The notes: a model not told the origin generated them from the sequence alone. DNA of 64,000 nucleotides from Streptomyces griseocarneus (GCA_003674045.1 PENC01000006.1:298516-362515); one strand, 5' to 3'; counted from the first letter of the stretch, positions 19,398-28,418 are shown. Made by a program: numbers and translations.

Positions 19398-20645
19398 TCA
19401 CCCGAATATTTCGCCGGAGAGCGCATCCGCGATCTCAACAGGCAGCGTGGTGCGCTCGATGAGGATTTCATCCCACACCATTTCGACCACGCCGTCCCGG
19501 GTGCTCCAGTCCGCGACCGGCTTCACGACATCGCCAGGCTTCTTGGACACGAAGACAGAGACCACGCTCTCGGGAAGCTCCTCCGGAACCTTTACCGAGG
19601 TGATCTCTCCTGGCTGCGCCTTGAGGAACGCCACGGCACTGCTGCGGACGGGTTCGCTCCGCACCAGCGGGAAGGGGTCGATCCCCAAGTAGGAGGCCAC
19701 GTGCAGGGTGTAGGGGTTGTACCCGTAGGCACGCTCCACCTGGTCCATGATGCCGTCACCGCCGGGACGAGCCGCCGCCTCGATGAGCCACGGATCACCC
19801 TTGCTGTCGAATTTGATCTCGACGTGCGCGATCCCGCGATCGATTCCGAGGGTCTCGCATGCCTTCTCCGCCAGAGTCGTCAACGCCGTATCGCCCGTAC
19901 GGTGGCTGGGCACGAGGTGCCCCACCTCGGCAAAGGCAGGAGGTGCCGAAAGATATTTCTCGGTGACCGCGAGCGTCATGCGTCGATCGCCGTGGCACAG
20001 CACCTCGACGGACACTTCCTCCTGGGAGTCCACGTACTGCTCGACCAGGTAGCGGGTGCCGTCGATGGGGAAATCGTCGCGGTAGCGCTCGATGTGCTCC
20101 ACCGCGGCCGCGAACGCGGCAATCGCCTCAGCCCGTGTATAGGCGAGGCTGACCCCGCCGCTGCCGCTGAAGTCGGCGGGCTTCAGCACGACCGGGAACC
20201 CGATCTCCTCGGCCGCCGCGAGCATCTCTGCCTCGGACGTGACGGAAATGGAGCGCGGAGTCGGCAGATCCGCCGCCTCGAAACGCGCCTTCATCGCGTA
20301 CTTGTCGCGTGTGACATGCGCCGAATCGGCCGAGAGTCCAGGCAGCCCGTACTCCTTCGCGACGGCACTCGCCGACGGCACACCCCAGTCGTTGACCGGC
20401 ACGACTGCCGCAAGCTCCCAGCCGTGCCGCTTCCACTCGGCCACCGCCGCGAGCACAGAATCGGCGTAGCCGTCATCCGCCGCTATCACTCGGTCGAAGA
20501 AGCGCTGCGGGCTGCGCAGCGGATCGAGTGCTGTTATCCACACAGGCATGGAGCTCGCGTCCTTGGCACCCGAGAAGGAGCGCTCGCGTAAGAAGTAGCT
20601 TGTACCGAGCCCCAAGAGAAGAACGTACGAGCGATTCGTATCCAT
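19398..20645 (-). CDS. ATP-grasp amino acid/peptide ligase
   Basis: A 415-residue ATP-grasp enzyme, likely forming an amide bond between a carboxylate (via acyl phosphate) and an amine. It resembles BacD-type L-amino acid ligases. Visible parts are the nucleotide-binding FPVVLKPADFSGSGGV (~150-165), VEQYV (~201-205), HVEIKF (~274-279) and the metal-binding LIEAAARPGGD (~287-297). ATG at 20645 has GGAG ~10 bases upstream. Codon 19 is TTA (positions 20589-20591), the rare leucine codon read by the bldA tRNA, so translation may depend on development. It is the first gene of the cluster. Confidence 0.88.
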   Translation of the reverse strand: MDTNRSYVLLLGLGTSYFLRERSFSGAKDASSMPVWITALDPLRSPQRFFDRVIAADDGYADSVLAAVAEWKRHGWELAAVVPVNDWGVPSASAVAKEYGLPGLSADSAHVTRDKYAMKARFEAADLPTPRSISVTSEAEMLAAAEEIGFPVVLKPADFSGSGGVSLAYTRAEAIAAFAAAVEHIERYRDDFPIDGTRYLVEQYVDSQEEVSVEVLCHGDRRMTLAVTEKYLSAPPAFAEVGHLVPSHRTGDTALTTLAEKACETLGIDRGIAHVEIKFDSKGDPWLIEAAARPGGDGIMDQVERAYGYNPYTLHVASYLGIDPFPLVRSEPVRSSAVAFLKAQPGEITSVKVPEELPESVVSVFVSKKPGDVVKPVADWSTRDGVVEMVWDEILIERTTLPVEIADALSGEIFG

Positions 20646-21233
20646 GTGGTCAAGTCTCCGTCGGTTCGATTACGGGATGCGCGGAGGCGGTGGTTGCCGC
20701 CGATGCCGGGGCTGTTGGAGAAGCGCGAGCGGGCGACGCCGGCCAGGACGGAGGGCCTGCGTGGTCAACTGGAGGAGTCTCGGGCGGCGATGGCCGAGGA
20801 GAGTTGTCGGTGCCGCTACATGATCACCAATGAACATGACCCCAACCGAATGGGGTGGACGCGGGGAGCCGTCCCAAGTCAGCTTCGCTGCATACTCGAC
20901 GGCTCCTCAGAAGGTCAATGGACGGTATGTGTCATTGGTGTTAAGCCAAGCGTAGACGCACTGGTGATGCCCGATCAAGAGTTGCCCGCTCACCAGGACG
21001 ACACCGCCCCTTCCCTGCGTTCAAAGGGCGTTTGGTTTGGCTTGTTTGCCCCTTGCACCCTGGTGTCATGTGATCCTGGTTGCGTCACTTGAGAGCCCTT
21101 GGTTCGTCGGGCCTGCCGTGAATATTCGCCTCCCGCCGGAACAGGCGGCAAAATTGCGGGAGTTGGCCGGATTCCGTGCCATTTCAGCCGACATGACCCT
21201 GCGTGTCCCCTGACCGGGAATTCCTACACGCTC
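20646..21233. other. Gene-free stretch with degenerate sequence upstream of the cluster
   Basis: I see no gene I can support here. A + strand frame near 20690-20815 encodes a coiled-coil-like piece (LEKRERATPARTEGLRGQLEESR) that looks like a decayed mobile-element or accessory-protein fragment. CACCAATGA (20825-20833) and TCATTGGTG (20932-20940) form 9-bp inverted repeats 98 bases apart. The promoter of the ATP-grasp operon must lie here on the minus strand, but I cannot pinpoint it. Confidence 0.4.
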
Positions 21234-21929
21234 TCAGGTCACCCACCGATACCGCAGCTCCGGCCGCCCCACCTGCCCGTACTGCGGGGACCGCACCGCC
21301 CGCCCCGCCTCCACCAGATGTTCCAGATACCGCCGCGCCGTGATCCGGGAGATACCCACCCGCGTCGCGGCGGCCCCGGAGGACACCCCCTCCGCCCCCG
21401 CCTCGCGGATCGCCGTCGTGATGGCCTGGAGCGTGTCGAGGCTCAGCCCCTTCGGCAGGGAAGCCGGCTGCGGCGCGCGCAGCGCCGCGAGGGCGCGGTC
21501 CACTTCCTCCTGGCCACTCGCCTCGCCCACCACCGCCCGGAACTCGGCGTACCGCACGAGCCGGTCCCGCAGCGTCGCGAACGTGAACGGCTTCAGGACG
21601 TACTGCACGACGCCCAGCGACACCCCTTCCCGTACGACCGCCAAGTCGCGCGCCGAGGTCACCGCGATGACGTCGCCCCCGTGCCCGGCCGAGCGCAGCG
21701 AGCGGACGAGCTGGAAGCCGTGCCCGTCCGGCAGGAAGAGATCGAGGAGCACCAGGTCGACGGCCGTCCGCTTGAGGAACTGGAGCGCGTCGCCGCGCGT
21801 GTGCGCCACTCCGGCCACCGTGAAGCCCGCCACGCGCCGTACGTACAGGGCGTGCGCCGCCGCGGCGACCGGGTCGTCCTCCACGACGAGGACCCGGATC
21901 GGGCGGTCGTCCGTCCAGGGTGCGCTCAT
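21234..21929 (-). CDS. Response regulator, CitB/DcuR-like
   Basis: A 231-residue regulator: receiver domain (VLVVEDDP, phospho-acceptor Asp in VDLVLLDLFLPDG, Thr/Ser in AVTSARD, Lys in VLKPF) and a C-terminal helix-turn-helix (SSGAAATRVGISRITARRYLEHL) of the CitB type. Its ATG overlaps the sensor kinase stop (ATGA at 21929-21926). With the divergent dicarboxylate symporter it forms a C4-dicarboxylate or citrate sensing unit; the concentric palindrome at 23624-23661 is its probable target. Confidence 0.93.
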   Translation of the reverse strand: MSAPWTDDRPIRVLVVEDDPVAAAAHALYVRRVAGFTVAGVAHTRGDALQFLKRTAVDLVLLDLFLPDGHGFQLVRSLRSAGHGGDVIAVTSARDLAVVREGVSLGVVQYVLKPFTFATLRDRLVRYAEFRAVVGEASGQEEVDRALAALRAPQPASLPKGLSLDTLQAITTAIREAGAEGVSSGAAATRVGISRITARRYLEHLVEAGRAVRSPQYGQVGRPELRYRWVT

Positions 21930-23587
21930 GGCGTCACCGCCGCCCGTTCGCGCAGGGGCAGCAGGGGCAGCCGGACGGTGAACTCGGCGCCGCCGTCCGG
22001 GGCTTCGGCGACGGCGACCGTGCCGCCGTTGCGCCGCGCGGCCTGCTGGACGAGGGCGAGGCCCAGCCCGCGGCCGTGCGCGGGGGAACGTTCCGCGTCG
22101 CCCGCCTTGGTGGTCCAGCCGCGCCGGAACACCTCGTCGACGACGTCGGGGGCGACGCCGGGCCCGGTGTCCGCGACGCGCAGCAGCAGATCGTCCCCGT
22201 CGGCCCGCACGGTGACGGTGACGTACGCGCTCCGCGCGGGCCCGTCCTCCCGCAGCGCCTCCTCGGCGGCGGCGTCCACCGCGTTGTCGATCAGGTTGCC
22301 CAGGATCGTGACCAGGTCGCGGGCGGGGAGGCCGGGCGGGAGGAGGCCGTCGTCGATGCGGGTGTCGGGGGCGAGGGCAAGTTCGACGCCGTGCTCGTTG
22401 GCCTGGGCGGCCTTGCCGAGCAGGAGCGCGGCGAGCACGGGCTCGGCGACGGCGGCGACGACCCGGTCGGTGAGGGCCTGGGCGAGTTCGAGCTCGGCGG
22501 TCACGAAGTCGACGGCCTCGTCGGCGCGGCCGAGCTCGATGAGGGAGACGACGGCGTGCAGGCGGTTCGCGGCCTCGTGCGCCTGGGAGCGCAGCGCCTC
22601 GGCGAAGCCGCGTACGGAGTCGAGCTCGCCGGAGAGCGCCTGGAGCTCGGTGTGGTCGCGGAGGGTCACGACCGTGCCGTTCCGCCGGCCGCCCGAGACG
22701 GGCGAGGTGTTGACGACGACGATCCGGTCGGCGGTGAGGTGCAGTTCGTCGACGCGCGGTTCGGGCGCGAGGAGCGCGGCGGTCAGCGCGGGCGGCAGCC
22801 CGAGCTCGGTGACACGGCGCCCCACCACGTCGGCGTCCAGGCCGAGCAGCTCCCGGCCCCCGTCGTTGACGAGCGCGATACGGCGTTCGCCGTCCAGCAT
22901 CAGCAGACCCTCGCGCACGGCGTGCAGCGCGGCCTCGTGGTAGTCGTGCACACGGGCGAGCTCGGTGGCGTTCATGCCGTGGGTCTGGCGGCGCAGCCGG
23001 GCGTTGAGCAGGTAGGTGCCCGCGCCGCCGAGCGCGAGCGCGGCCACGGCGACCCCGAGCAGGCCGACGAGCTGACGGCGGATCTCGGCGCTGATCACGT
23101 CGACGGTGATGCCGACACTGGCGAGGGCGATCACGCGGTTCCCGTCGGTGACGGGCGCGACGGCGCGGACGGACGGGCCGAGGGTGCCGGTATAGGTCTC
23201 GGAGAAGATCCGGCCGTCGAGCGCGGGACCGGTGTGCCCGAGGAAGCGCTCGCCGACGCGGTCCGGGTCGGGGTGGGTCCAGCGGATGCCGTCCCGGTCC
23301 ATGATCGTCACAAAGTCGACACCGGTGTCGCGGCGCACCCGCTCGGCGTACGGCCGGAGCGCGGCGGCAGGATCGGCGGAGCGGACCGCGTCCCGTACGG
23401 CCGGGGAGTCCGCGACGGCCGCCGCTGCCGCCGTCACCTGGCGCCGCGCGGCGTCCTCCGCCTGACCCCGGTCGGCGACGTAGGCGAAGGCCGCGCAGCC
23501 CGCCACCACGGCGGCGACCAGCACGGTCTGCACCGCGAAGAGGCGGCCGGCCAGGCTGTGGGGGCGGCGTATGCGAGGTTTGCGCAT
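21926..23587 (-). CDS. Sensor histidine kinase, CitA/DcuS-like
   Basis: A 553-residue membrane sensor. Two helices (near residues 18-40 and ~185-205) flank an extracytoplasmic PAS-like domain of CitA/DcuS type. A cytoplasmic PAS region (EGLLMLDGERRIALVNDGG), a dimerisation segment with His (FAEALRSQAHEAANRLHAVVS) and an ATPase domain (ILGNLIDNAVDAA, VADTGPGV, GRGLGLALV) follow. I chose ATG at 23587 (MRKPRIRR); an in-frame GTG lies 12 bases upstream. Likely ligand: C4-dicarboxylate or citrate, inferred from the neighbour. Confidence 0.93.
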   Translation of the reverse strand: MRKPRIRRPHSLAGRLFAVQTVLVAAVVAGCAAFAYVADRGQAEDAARRQVTAAAAAVADSPAVRDAVRSADPAAALRPYAERVRRDTGVDFVTIMDRDGIRWTHPDPDRVGERFLGHTGPALDGRIFSETYTGTLGPSVRAVAPVTDGNRVIALASVGITVDVISAEIRRQLVGLLGVAVAALALGGAGTYLLNARLRRQTHGMNATELARVHDYHEAALHAVREGLLMLDGERRIALVNDGGRELLGLDADVVGRRVTELGLPPALTAALLAPEPRVDELHLTADRIVVVNTSPVSGGRRNGTVVTLRDHTELQALSGELDSVRGFAEALRSQAHEAANRLHAVVSLIELGRADEAVDFVTAELELAQALTDRVVAAVAEPVLAALLLGKAAQANEHGVELALAPDTRIDDGLLPPGLPARDLVTILGNLIDNAVDAAAEEALREDGPARSAYVTVTVRADGDDLLLRVADTGPGVAPDVVDEVFRRGWTTKAGDAERSPAHGRGLGLALVQQAARRNGGTVAVAEAPDGGAEFTVRLPLLPLRERAAVTP

Positions 23588-23623
23588 GGCGGACAGTCTC
23601 ACCCGGGCCCGGCCATGAACGTA

Positions 23624-23661
23624 ATGCACGCAAGGGTGACCGCAGTCACAGAGGCGTGCAT
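23624..23661. promoter_or_regulatory. Concentric palindrome between sensor kinase and symporter genes
   Basis: Outer arms ATGCACGC (23624-23631) and GCGTGCAT (23654-23661) and inner arms GTGAC (23636-23640) and GTCAC (23645-23649) share one centre between 23642 and 23643. It lies in the 150-base divergent gap and is a strong candidate operator of the CitB-like regulator. Confidence 0.7.
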
Positions 23662-23737
23662 AGTCGCCGCAGCCCCTCTCGTCGGGAGGACTCGGGAGGA
23701 CGGGGCGACAGGAGCCGCAACGACGGGGAGAACACCC

Positions 23738-25117
23738 ATGGCAACGACGACGCAGTCACCGCCGCCACCGCCCGGCCGCCGCACGACGGGCGGCGGCCGG
23801 GACCGTACGCACTACCTCTATCTCGCGGTGATCGCGGCGGTGCTGGTGGGCATCGCGGTCGGGTTCGCGGCGCCGGGGGTGGCCGTCGAGCTGAAGCCGC
23901 TGGGCACCGGGTTCGTCAATCTCATCAAGATGATGATCTCGCCGGTGATCTTCTGCACGATCGTGCTGGGCATCGGCTCCGTCCGCAAGGCAGCCAAGGT
24001 CGGCGCGGTCGGCGGGCTGGCGCTCGGCTACTTCCTGGTGATGTCGACGGTGGCGCTGGCCATCGGCCTGGTCGTCGGCAACATCCTGGAGCCGGGCAGC
24101 GGCCTGCACCTGACGGAGTCGCTGCGGCACGCGGGCGAGGCACAGGCGAAGGGCGCGCACGAGTCGACGACCGACTTCCTGCTCGGCATCATCCCCACCA
24201 CGATGGTCTCCGCCTTCACCGGCGGCCAGGTGCTGCAGACCCTGCTGGTGGCCCTGCTCTCGGGCTTCGCGCTCCAGGCCCTGGGCCCGGCCGGCGAGCC
24301 GGTGCTGCGGGGCATCGGGCATGTGCAGAAGCTCGTCTTCCGCATCCTGTCCATGGTGATGTGGGCGGCGCCGGTGGGCGCGTTCGGCGCGATGGCGGCG
24401 GTGGTCGGGGCGACGGGCACGGACGCGCTGAAGTCCCTGGCCGTCATCATGATCGGCTTCTACATCACCTGCCTGCTCTTCGTGATCGTGGTCCTGGGCA
24501 CCCTGCTGCGGCTGGTGGCGGGCGTGAGCGTCTTCGCCCTGCTGAAGTACCTGGGCCGGGAGTTCCTGCTGATCCTCTCCACCTCGTCCTCCGAGTCGGC
24601 GCTGCCGCGCCTCATCGCGAAGATGGAGCACCTGGGCGTCAGCAAGCCGGTCGTGGGCATCACCGTGCCGACGGGCTACTCCTTCAACCTCGACGGCACC
24701 GCCATCTATCTGACGATGTCCTCGATCTTCGTCGCCGAGGCGATGGGCGAGCCGCTCTCCGTGAGCCAGCAGATCTCCCTCCTCCTCTTCATGATCGTCG
24801 CCTCCAAGGGCGCGGCAGGCGTCACCGGCGCGGGCCTGGCCACCCTCGCCGGCGGCCTCCAGTCCCACCGCCCCGAACTCGTCGACGGCGTCGGCCTCAT
24901 CGTCGGCATCGACCGCTTCATGAGCGAGGCCCGCGCCCTGACCAACTTCGCGGGCAACGCGGTGGCCACGGTCCTCGTCGGCACCTGGACGAAGGAGATC
25001 GACAAGGCGCGGGCGGCGGAGGTGCTTTCGGGACAGCTCCCGTTCGACGAGACGGTGCTGGCGGGGCCGGATGCGCAGGGGGCGGCGCCGGAGAAGCGGG
25101 AGACGGCGGGGGTGTGA
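23738..25117 (+). CDS. Dicarboxylate/amino acid:cation symporter (DctA family)
   Basis: A 459-residue DAACS-family transporter for uptake of C4-dicarboxylates such as succinate, fumarate or malate. Signature segments are FVNLIKMMISPVIFCTIVLGI, the Ser-rich hairpin LSTSSSESALPRLI, TVPTGYSFNLDGTAIYLTM and the C-terminal IDRFMSEARALTNFAGNAVAT. The ATG at 23738 is preceded by GGGGAG; the longer open frame upstream is not coding. It is divergent from the CitA/CitB-like system, which probably induces it. Confidence 0.95.
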   Translation: MATTTQSPPPPPGRRTTGGGRDRTHYLYLAVIAAVLVGIAVGFAAPGVAVELKPLGTGFVNLIKMMISPVIFCTIVLGIGSVRKAAKVGAVGGLALGYFLVMSTVALAIGLVVGNILEPGSGLHLTESLRHAGEAQAKGAHESTTDFLLGIIPTTMVSAFTGGQVLQTLLVALLSGFALQALGPAGEPVLRGIGHVQKLVFRILSMVMWAAPVGAFGAMAAVVGATGTDALKSLAVIMIGFYITCLLFVIVVLGTLLRLVAGVSVFALLKYLGREFLLILSTSSSESALPRLIAKMEHLGVSKPVVGITVPTGYSFNLDGTAIYLTMSSIFVAEAMGEPLSVSQQISLLLFMIVASKGAAGVTGAGLATLAGGLQSHRPELVDGVGLIVGIDRFMSEARALTNFAGNAVATVLVGTWTKEIDKARAAEVLSGQLPFDETVLAGPDAQGAAPEKRETAGV

Positions 25118-25247
25118 CGCGCGACGCGCACATACTGGGCCTGATCCTCGGGTCAGCTCACCGAGCCGGGGTCCCGGACGCCATCCGGGACCCCGGACAA
25201 GGCCCCCGCGCCCGGCCACATGAGGCTTGATCGACTCTGACTCAACG

Positions 25248-25271
25248 TGCCACTAGATTAACCTTGTGGCA
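25248..25271. promoter_or_regulatory. Operator/promoter of toxin-antitoxin pair
   Basis: Inverted repeat TGCCAC (25248-25253) / GTGGCA (25266-25271) with a TAGATT hexamer (25254-25259) in between that could be a -10 box, just upstream of the antitoxin gene. This is the usual place for autorepression by an antitoxin-toxin complex. Confidence 0.6.
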
Positions 25272-25281
25272 TCATGTGAGC

Positions 25282-25533
25282 ATGACTGAGATCGCGATCA
25301 GCAAGGCCCGATCCGAACTTGGCGACCTCGTACGGCGCGCTGCACACGGCCGCGAGACCATCGCACTCACCGACCATGGTCACGTCGCGGCACTTCTGGT
25401 GTCACCCCAGGTGATAGAGGATCTCGAGGACTCCCTGGCGATCGCTGAACGCGAGCGGCGGCAGGCACAGGGCATGCTCGGTGAGGGCGTCAGCCACGAA
25501 GAGGTCGGCCGCATGCTGGGGCTGCGTACGTGA
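25282..25533 (+). CDS. Phd/YefM-family antitoxin
   Basis: An 83-residue protein with the family's N-terminal DNA-binding/dimer fold (MTEIAISKARSELGDLVRRAAHGRETIALTDHGHVAALLVSP) and a C-terminal toxin-neutralising tail. Its stop overlaps the toxin start. It should bind the toxin and repress the operon through the inverted repeat upstream. Confidence 0.92.
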   Translation: MTEIAISKARSELGDLVRRAAHGRETIALTDHGHVAALLVSPQVIEDLEDSLAIAERERRQAQGMLGEGVSHEEVGRMLGLRT

Positions 25534-25781
25534 CCTACAGCATCATCTGGGAGCCCGAGGCCACCAGCACCGCAGTGCGGTTCCTCAAGGAGGACCCGCA
25601 GGGTCTGGCCGCCCTGTACGACGCCGTCGACGCCCTCGCCGAGGAGCCCCGGCCTGCCAACTCCGTTCCGTTCGGCGGTGTGTACCGGCGTCTGAGAGTC
25701 GGCTCCTACCGGGCGCTGTACATCATCGACGACCACGTCATCCGCATCCTCGTGACCCAGATCGGGCGCATGTCGACCTGA
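25530..25781 (+). CDS. RelE/ParE-family toxin
   Basis: An 83-residue RelE-type protein starting at GTG within the antitoxin stop (GTGA). Typical segments are YSIIWEPEATSTAVRFLKEDP and VYRRLRVGSYRALYIIDDHVIRILVTQIGR. Family toxins cleave mRNA at the ribosome or target gyrase; the Arg/Tyr-rich RRLRVGSYRALY favours the RelE mRNase type. It forms a complete type II module with the preceding gene. Confidence 0.92.
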   Translation: MTYSIIWEPEATSTAVRFLKEDPQGLAALYDAVDALAEEPRPANSVPFGGVYRRLRVGSYRALYIIDDHVIRILVTQIGRMST

Positions 25782-25886
25782 GCCCGGGGCGAACGGGCTA
25801 CACCCCCTGAACACGTGACCGCCGGACGGGCCCCAGGCCCGTCCGGCGGTCGTGTCGTCACTCCCCCGTCCCTCGGATCACTGCGA

Positions 25887-28418
25887 TCACTGCGACCCGA
25901 TCGACTCCAGCATGTTGAGCTTCGACGCCCGGCGCGCCGGCCAGACCGCGGCCAGGACGCCCACCGCCAGGGCCAGCAGGAGGAAGATCGCGATGCGGCC
26001 CCAGGGGACGACCATCTGGTACTCGGGGAACGAGGAGCGGAGCAGGTGGCCGCCGGACCAGGCGAGGAAGATGCCGACGCCGACGCCGAGGACCGCGCCG
26101 AACATGGCGATCATGACGGATTCGAGGCGGATCATCTGCTTGACGCCGGTGCGGGCGAGGCCGATCGCGCGGAGCATGCCGATCTCGCGGGTGCGTTCGA
26201 AGACGGACATGGCGAGGGTGTTGACGACGCCGATGACGGCGATGACGACGGCCATGCCGAGCAGTCCGTACATCAGGTAGAGGATCGAGTCGATGCTGCC
26301 CGCGGACTCGCGGCGCAGGTCGTCCTGGCTCTCGACCTTGATGAGGGGGTTGTTGCCCAGGGTCTTCTTGATCTCGGCGGGGAGCTTGTCCGCCTGGCCG
26401 GGGGCGGCCTTGAGGTAGACGGCGTCGTCGCGGACGCGGTCGAGGAGCGGGTCCACGAGGGCGGGGGCGCCGACGACCTCGACGAGGACGTCGTTCTTGG
26501 CGAAGACCGCCGCGACGCGCGGCTTCGCGCCGCCACCGCCGTAGAAGCTCATCGGCAGGGTGGAGCCGACCTTCAGGCCGTGCTTGTCCGCGTACGGCTG
26601 GGAGACGGCGACGGCGTCCTTGCCGCGGACGGCGGCGAGGGAGCCGCTGGTGACGCGCAGGTCGGTGATCTTGTCGAGGGCCGCGAGGTCGCCGGTCTGG
26701 ATGCCGGTGGGTTCGCCGCCGCTCTGGAAGCCGGTCATGCGCAGCGGTACGGCCGCGGCCACGTCGGGCCGGCTCGCGAGCGTCTTCGCGACCTCGGGCG
26801 AGAGGCCGAGGTAGCTGTTGGAGCTGACCTTGTAGTCGGCGGTGAGGTCCTGCTGGCCCATGCGGTCGACGCCCTGGTTCGCGGAGACCGCCGCCACGGT
26901 GAGGCCCGTGATCAGGGTCAGGCCGATCATCAGCGCCGAGGCGGTCGCGGCGGTACGGCGCGGGTTGCGCAGCGCGTTCTCGCGGGCGAGCTTGCCGCTG
27001 ACGCCCGTGAAGCGAGCGGTGATCTTCCCGAAGAGGGCGACGAACGGACGCGAGAGCAGCGGCGCGAGCACGATGACGCCCGCGAGGGTGAGCGCCGAGC
27101 CCGCCATGGCGATGCTCATCCCGCCGCTGTCGCGCAGAGTGGTGACGTAGAGCATCGCGGCGACGCCGAGGCCGGTGAGCACCGCGCCGATGACGTTGCG
27201 GACGACGAGGCTCCGCTGGCTGGGCGCCTGGTCGACGGCGACGAGCGCCTCGACGGGGGCGATCCGGGCGGCCTTGCGGGACGGCAGCCACGCGGCGACC
27301 ACGGTCACCACGAGCCCCACGGCGAGGGCGGCCAGCACGGACGCGGGCTCGACGACCAGCGGCCCGTCGGGCAGGTCGCCGCCGAGCGCGGAGAGCAGGG
27401 GCCGCAGGCCCACGGCGATGCCGAGGCCGAGCACGAAACCGACGGCGGAGGAGACCAGACCCAGCAGCCCGGCCTCGATCAGCACCGACCGGACGACCTG
27501 GCGGCGGGAGGCACCCACGGCACGCAGCAGCGCGATCTCCCGCGAGCGCTGGGCGATGAGCATGGTGAAGGTGTTGGCGATGATGAAGACGCCGACGAAG
27601 AGGGAGATGCCCGCGAAGACGAGGAGCGTCTTGCGGATGGAGCTGGTCTCCCGGTCGATCTCCTTGGCCTGCTCGGCCGCCAGCTGCTTGCCGCTCTGCG
27701 CACCGAAGCCCTCGGGCAGCGCGTCCTTGACCTTGCGGGTCAGCGCCTCCTGGTCGGTGCCCTGCGTGGCGGAGACGACGAGCTCGCCGAACTGCCCCGG
27801 CTTGCCGAAGAGCTTCTGCGCGGTGGCGGTGTCGAACAGCGCGAGGCTGCCGCCCGCGCTCACCCGCGGGTTGTCCGTCTCGACGATGCCGACGAGCTTC
27901 TTCGTCATGACGGGCCCGTCGACGGCGAGCCGTACGGTGCCGCCGAGCTTCGCGCCGGTCTTGGCGGCGGTCTTCGAGTCGAGGGCCACCTCGTCGGCAC
28001 CGGCGGGGCCGCGGCCGGACGTCAGCGGGTAGCGGCTGTCCTTGCCGTCCTTGCCGGGCACGTAGTTGGCGCCGCTGCTCCCCCACTCGGTGCCCGCCGG
28101 GTCGCCGTTGCGGTCGGCGACCGTGGTCGCGCCGTCGACGGAGGGACGGACGGAGGTGACGCCGGGCAGCGCGCGGATCCTGTCCACCACACGGCTGTCG
28201 AGGACGCCTTCCTTGGTGTCGGTGCCGGGGCGGCCGGGCGTCACGGAGACGGCGACGTCGTCGAGGCTCTTGGCCGTCTTGTTGCGGAAGGCGCCGCCGA
28301 CGGTGTCGCTGAAGACGAGCGTGCCGGAGACGAAGGCGGTGCCGAGGAGGACCGCGAGCGCGGTCATCATCAGCCGGGTCTTGTGCGCGAGGAGATTGCG
28401 CACGGCGGTACGGAGCAT
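25887..28418 (-). CDS. ABC transporter permease, FtsX/MacB type (two FtsX domains)
   Basis: An 843-residue membrane protein with an N-terminal helix (TRLMMTALAVLLGTAFVSG), a large extracytoplasmic domain, a central helix group, a second large extracytoplasmic domain and a C-terminal FtsX helix group with ERTREIGMLRAIGLARTGVKQMIR. Two FtsX modules match the actinobacterial long permeases partnered with MacB/LolD-type ATPases. The ATPase gene lies 87 bases upstream in the same operon. Such exporters act on peptides, antibiotics or lipoproteins by mechanotransmission; the substrate here is unknown. Its ATG lacks a good ribosome site. Confidence 0.93.
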   Translation of the reverse strand: MLRTAVRNLLAHKTRLMMTALAVLLGTAFVSGTLVFSDTVGGAFRNKTAKSLDDVAVSVTPGRPGTDTKEGVLDSRVVDRIRALPGVTSVRPSVDGATTVADRNGDPAGTEWGSSGANYVPGKDGKDSRYPLTSGRGPAGADEVALDSKTAAKTGAKLGGTVRLAVDGPVMTKKLVGIVETDNPRVSAGGSLALFDTATAQKLFGKPGQFGELVVSATQGTDQEALTRKVKDALPEGFGAQSGKQLAAEQAKEIDRETSSIRKTLLVFAGISLFVGVFIIANTFTMLIAQRSREIALLRAVGASRRQVVRSVLIEAGLLGLVSSAVGFVLGLGIAVGLRPLLSALGGDLPDGPLVVEPASVLAALAVGLVVTVVAAWLPSRKAARIAPVEALVAVDQAPSQRSLVVRNVIGAVLTGLGVAAMLYVTTLRDSGGMSIAMAGSALTLAGVIVLAPLLSRPFVALFGKITARFTGVSGKLARENALRNPRRTAATASALMIGLTLITGLTVAAVSANQGVDRMGQQDLTADYKVSSNSYLGLSPEVAKTLASRPDVAAAVPLRMTGFQSGGEPTGIQTGDLAALDKITDLRVTSGSLAAVRGKDAVAVSQPYADKHGLKVGSTLPMSFYGGGGAKPRVAAVFAKNDVLVEVVGAPALVDPLLDRVRDDAVYLKAAPGQADKLPAEIKKTLGNNPLIKVESQDDLRRESAGSIDSILYLMYGLLGMAVVIAVIGVVNTLAMSVFERTREIGMLRAIGLARTGVKQMIRLESVMIAMFGAVLGVGVGIFLAWSGGHLLRSSFPEYQMVVPWGRIAIFLLLALAVGVLAAVWPARRASKLNMLESIGSQ

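Noticed and set aside
21234..23633. Single frame spanning response regulator and sensor kinase region, suggesting a fusion
   Set aside because: In the kinase region the true coding frame is a different one with all kinase motifs; the genes join by an ATGA overlap, not a fusion.
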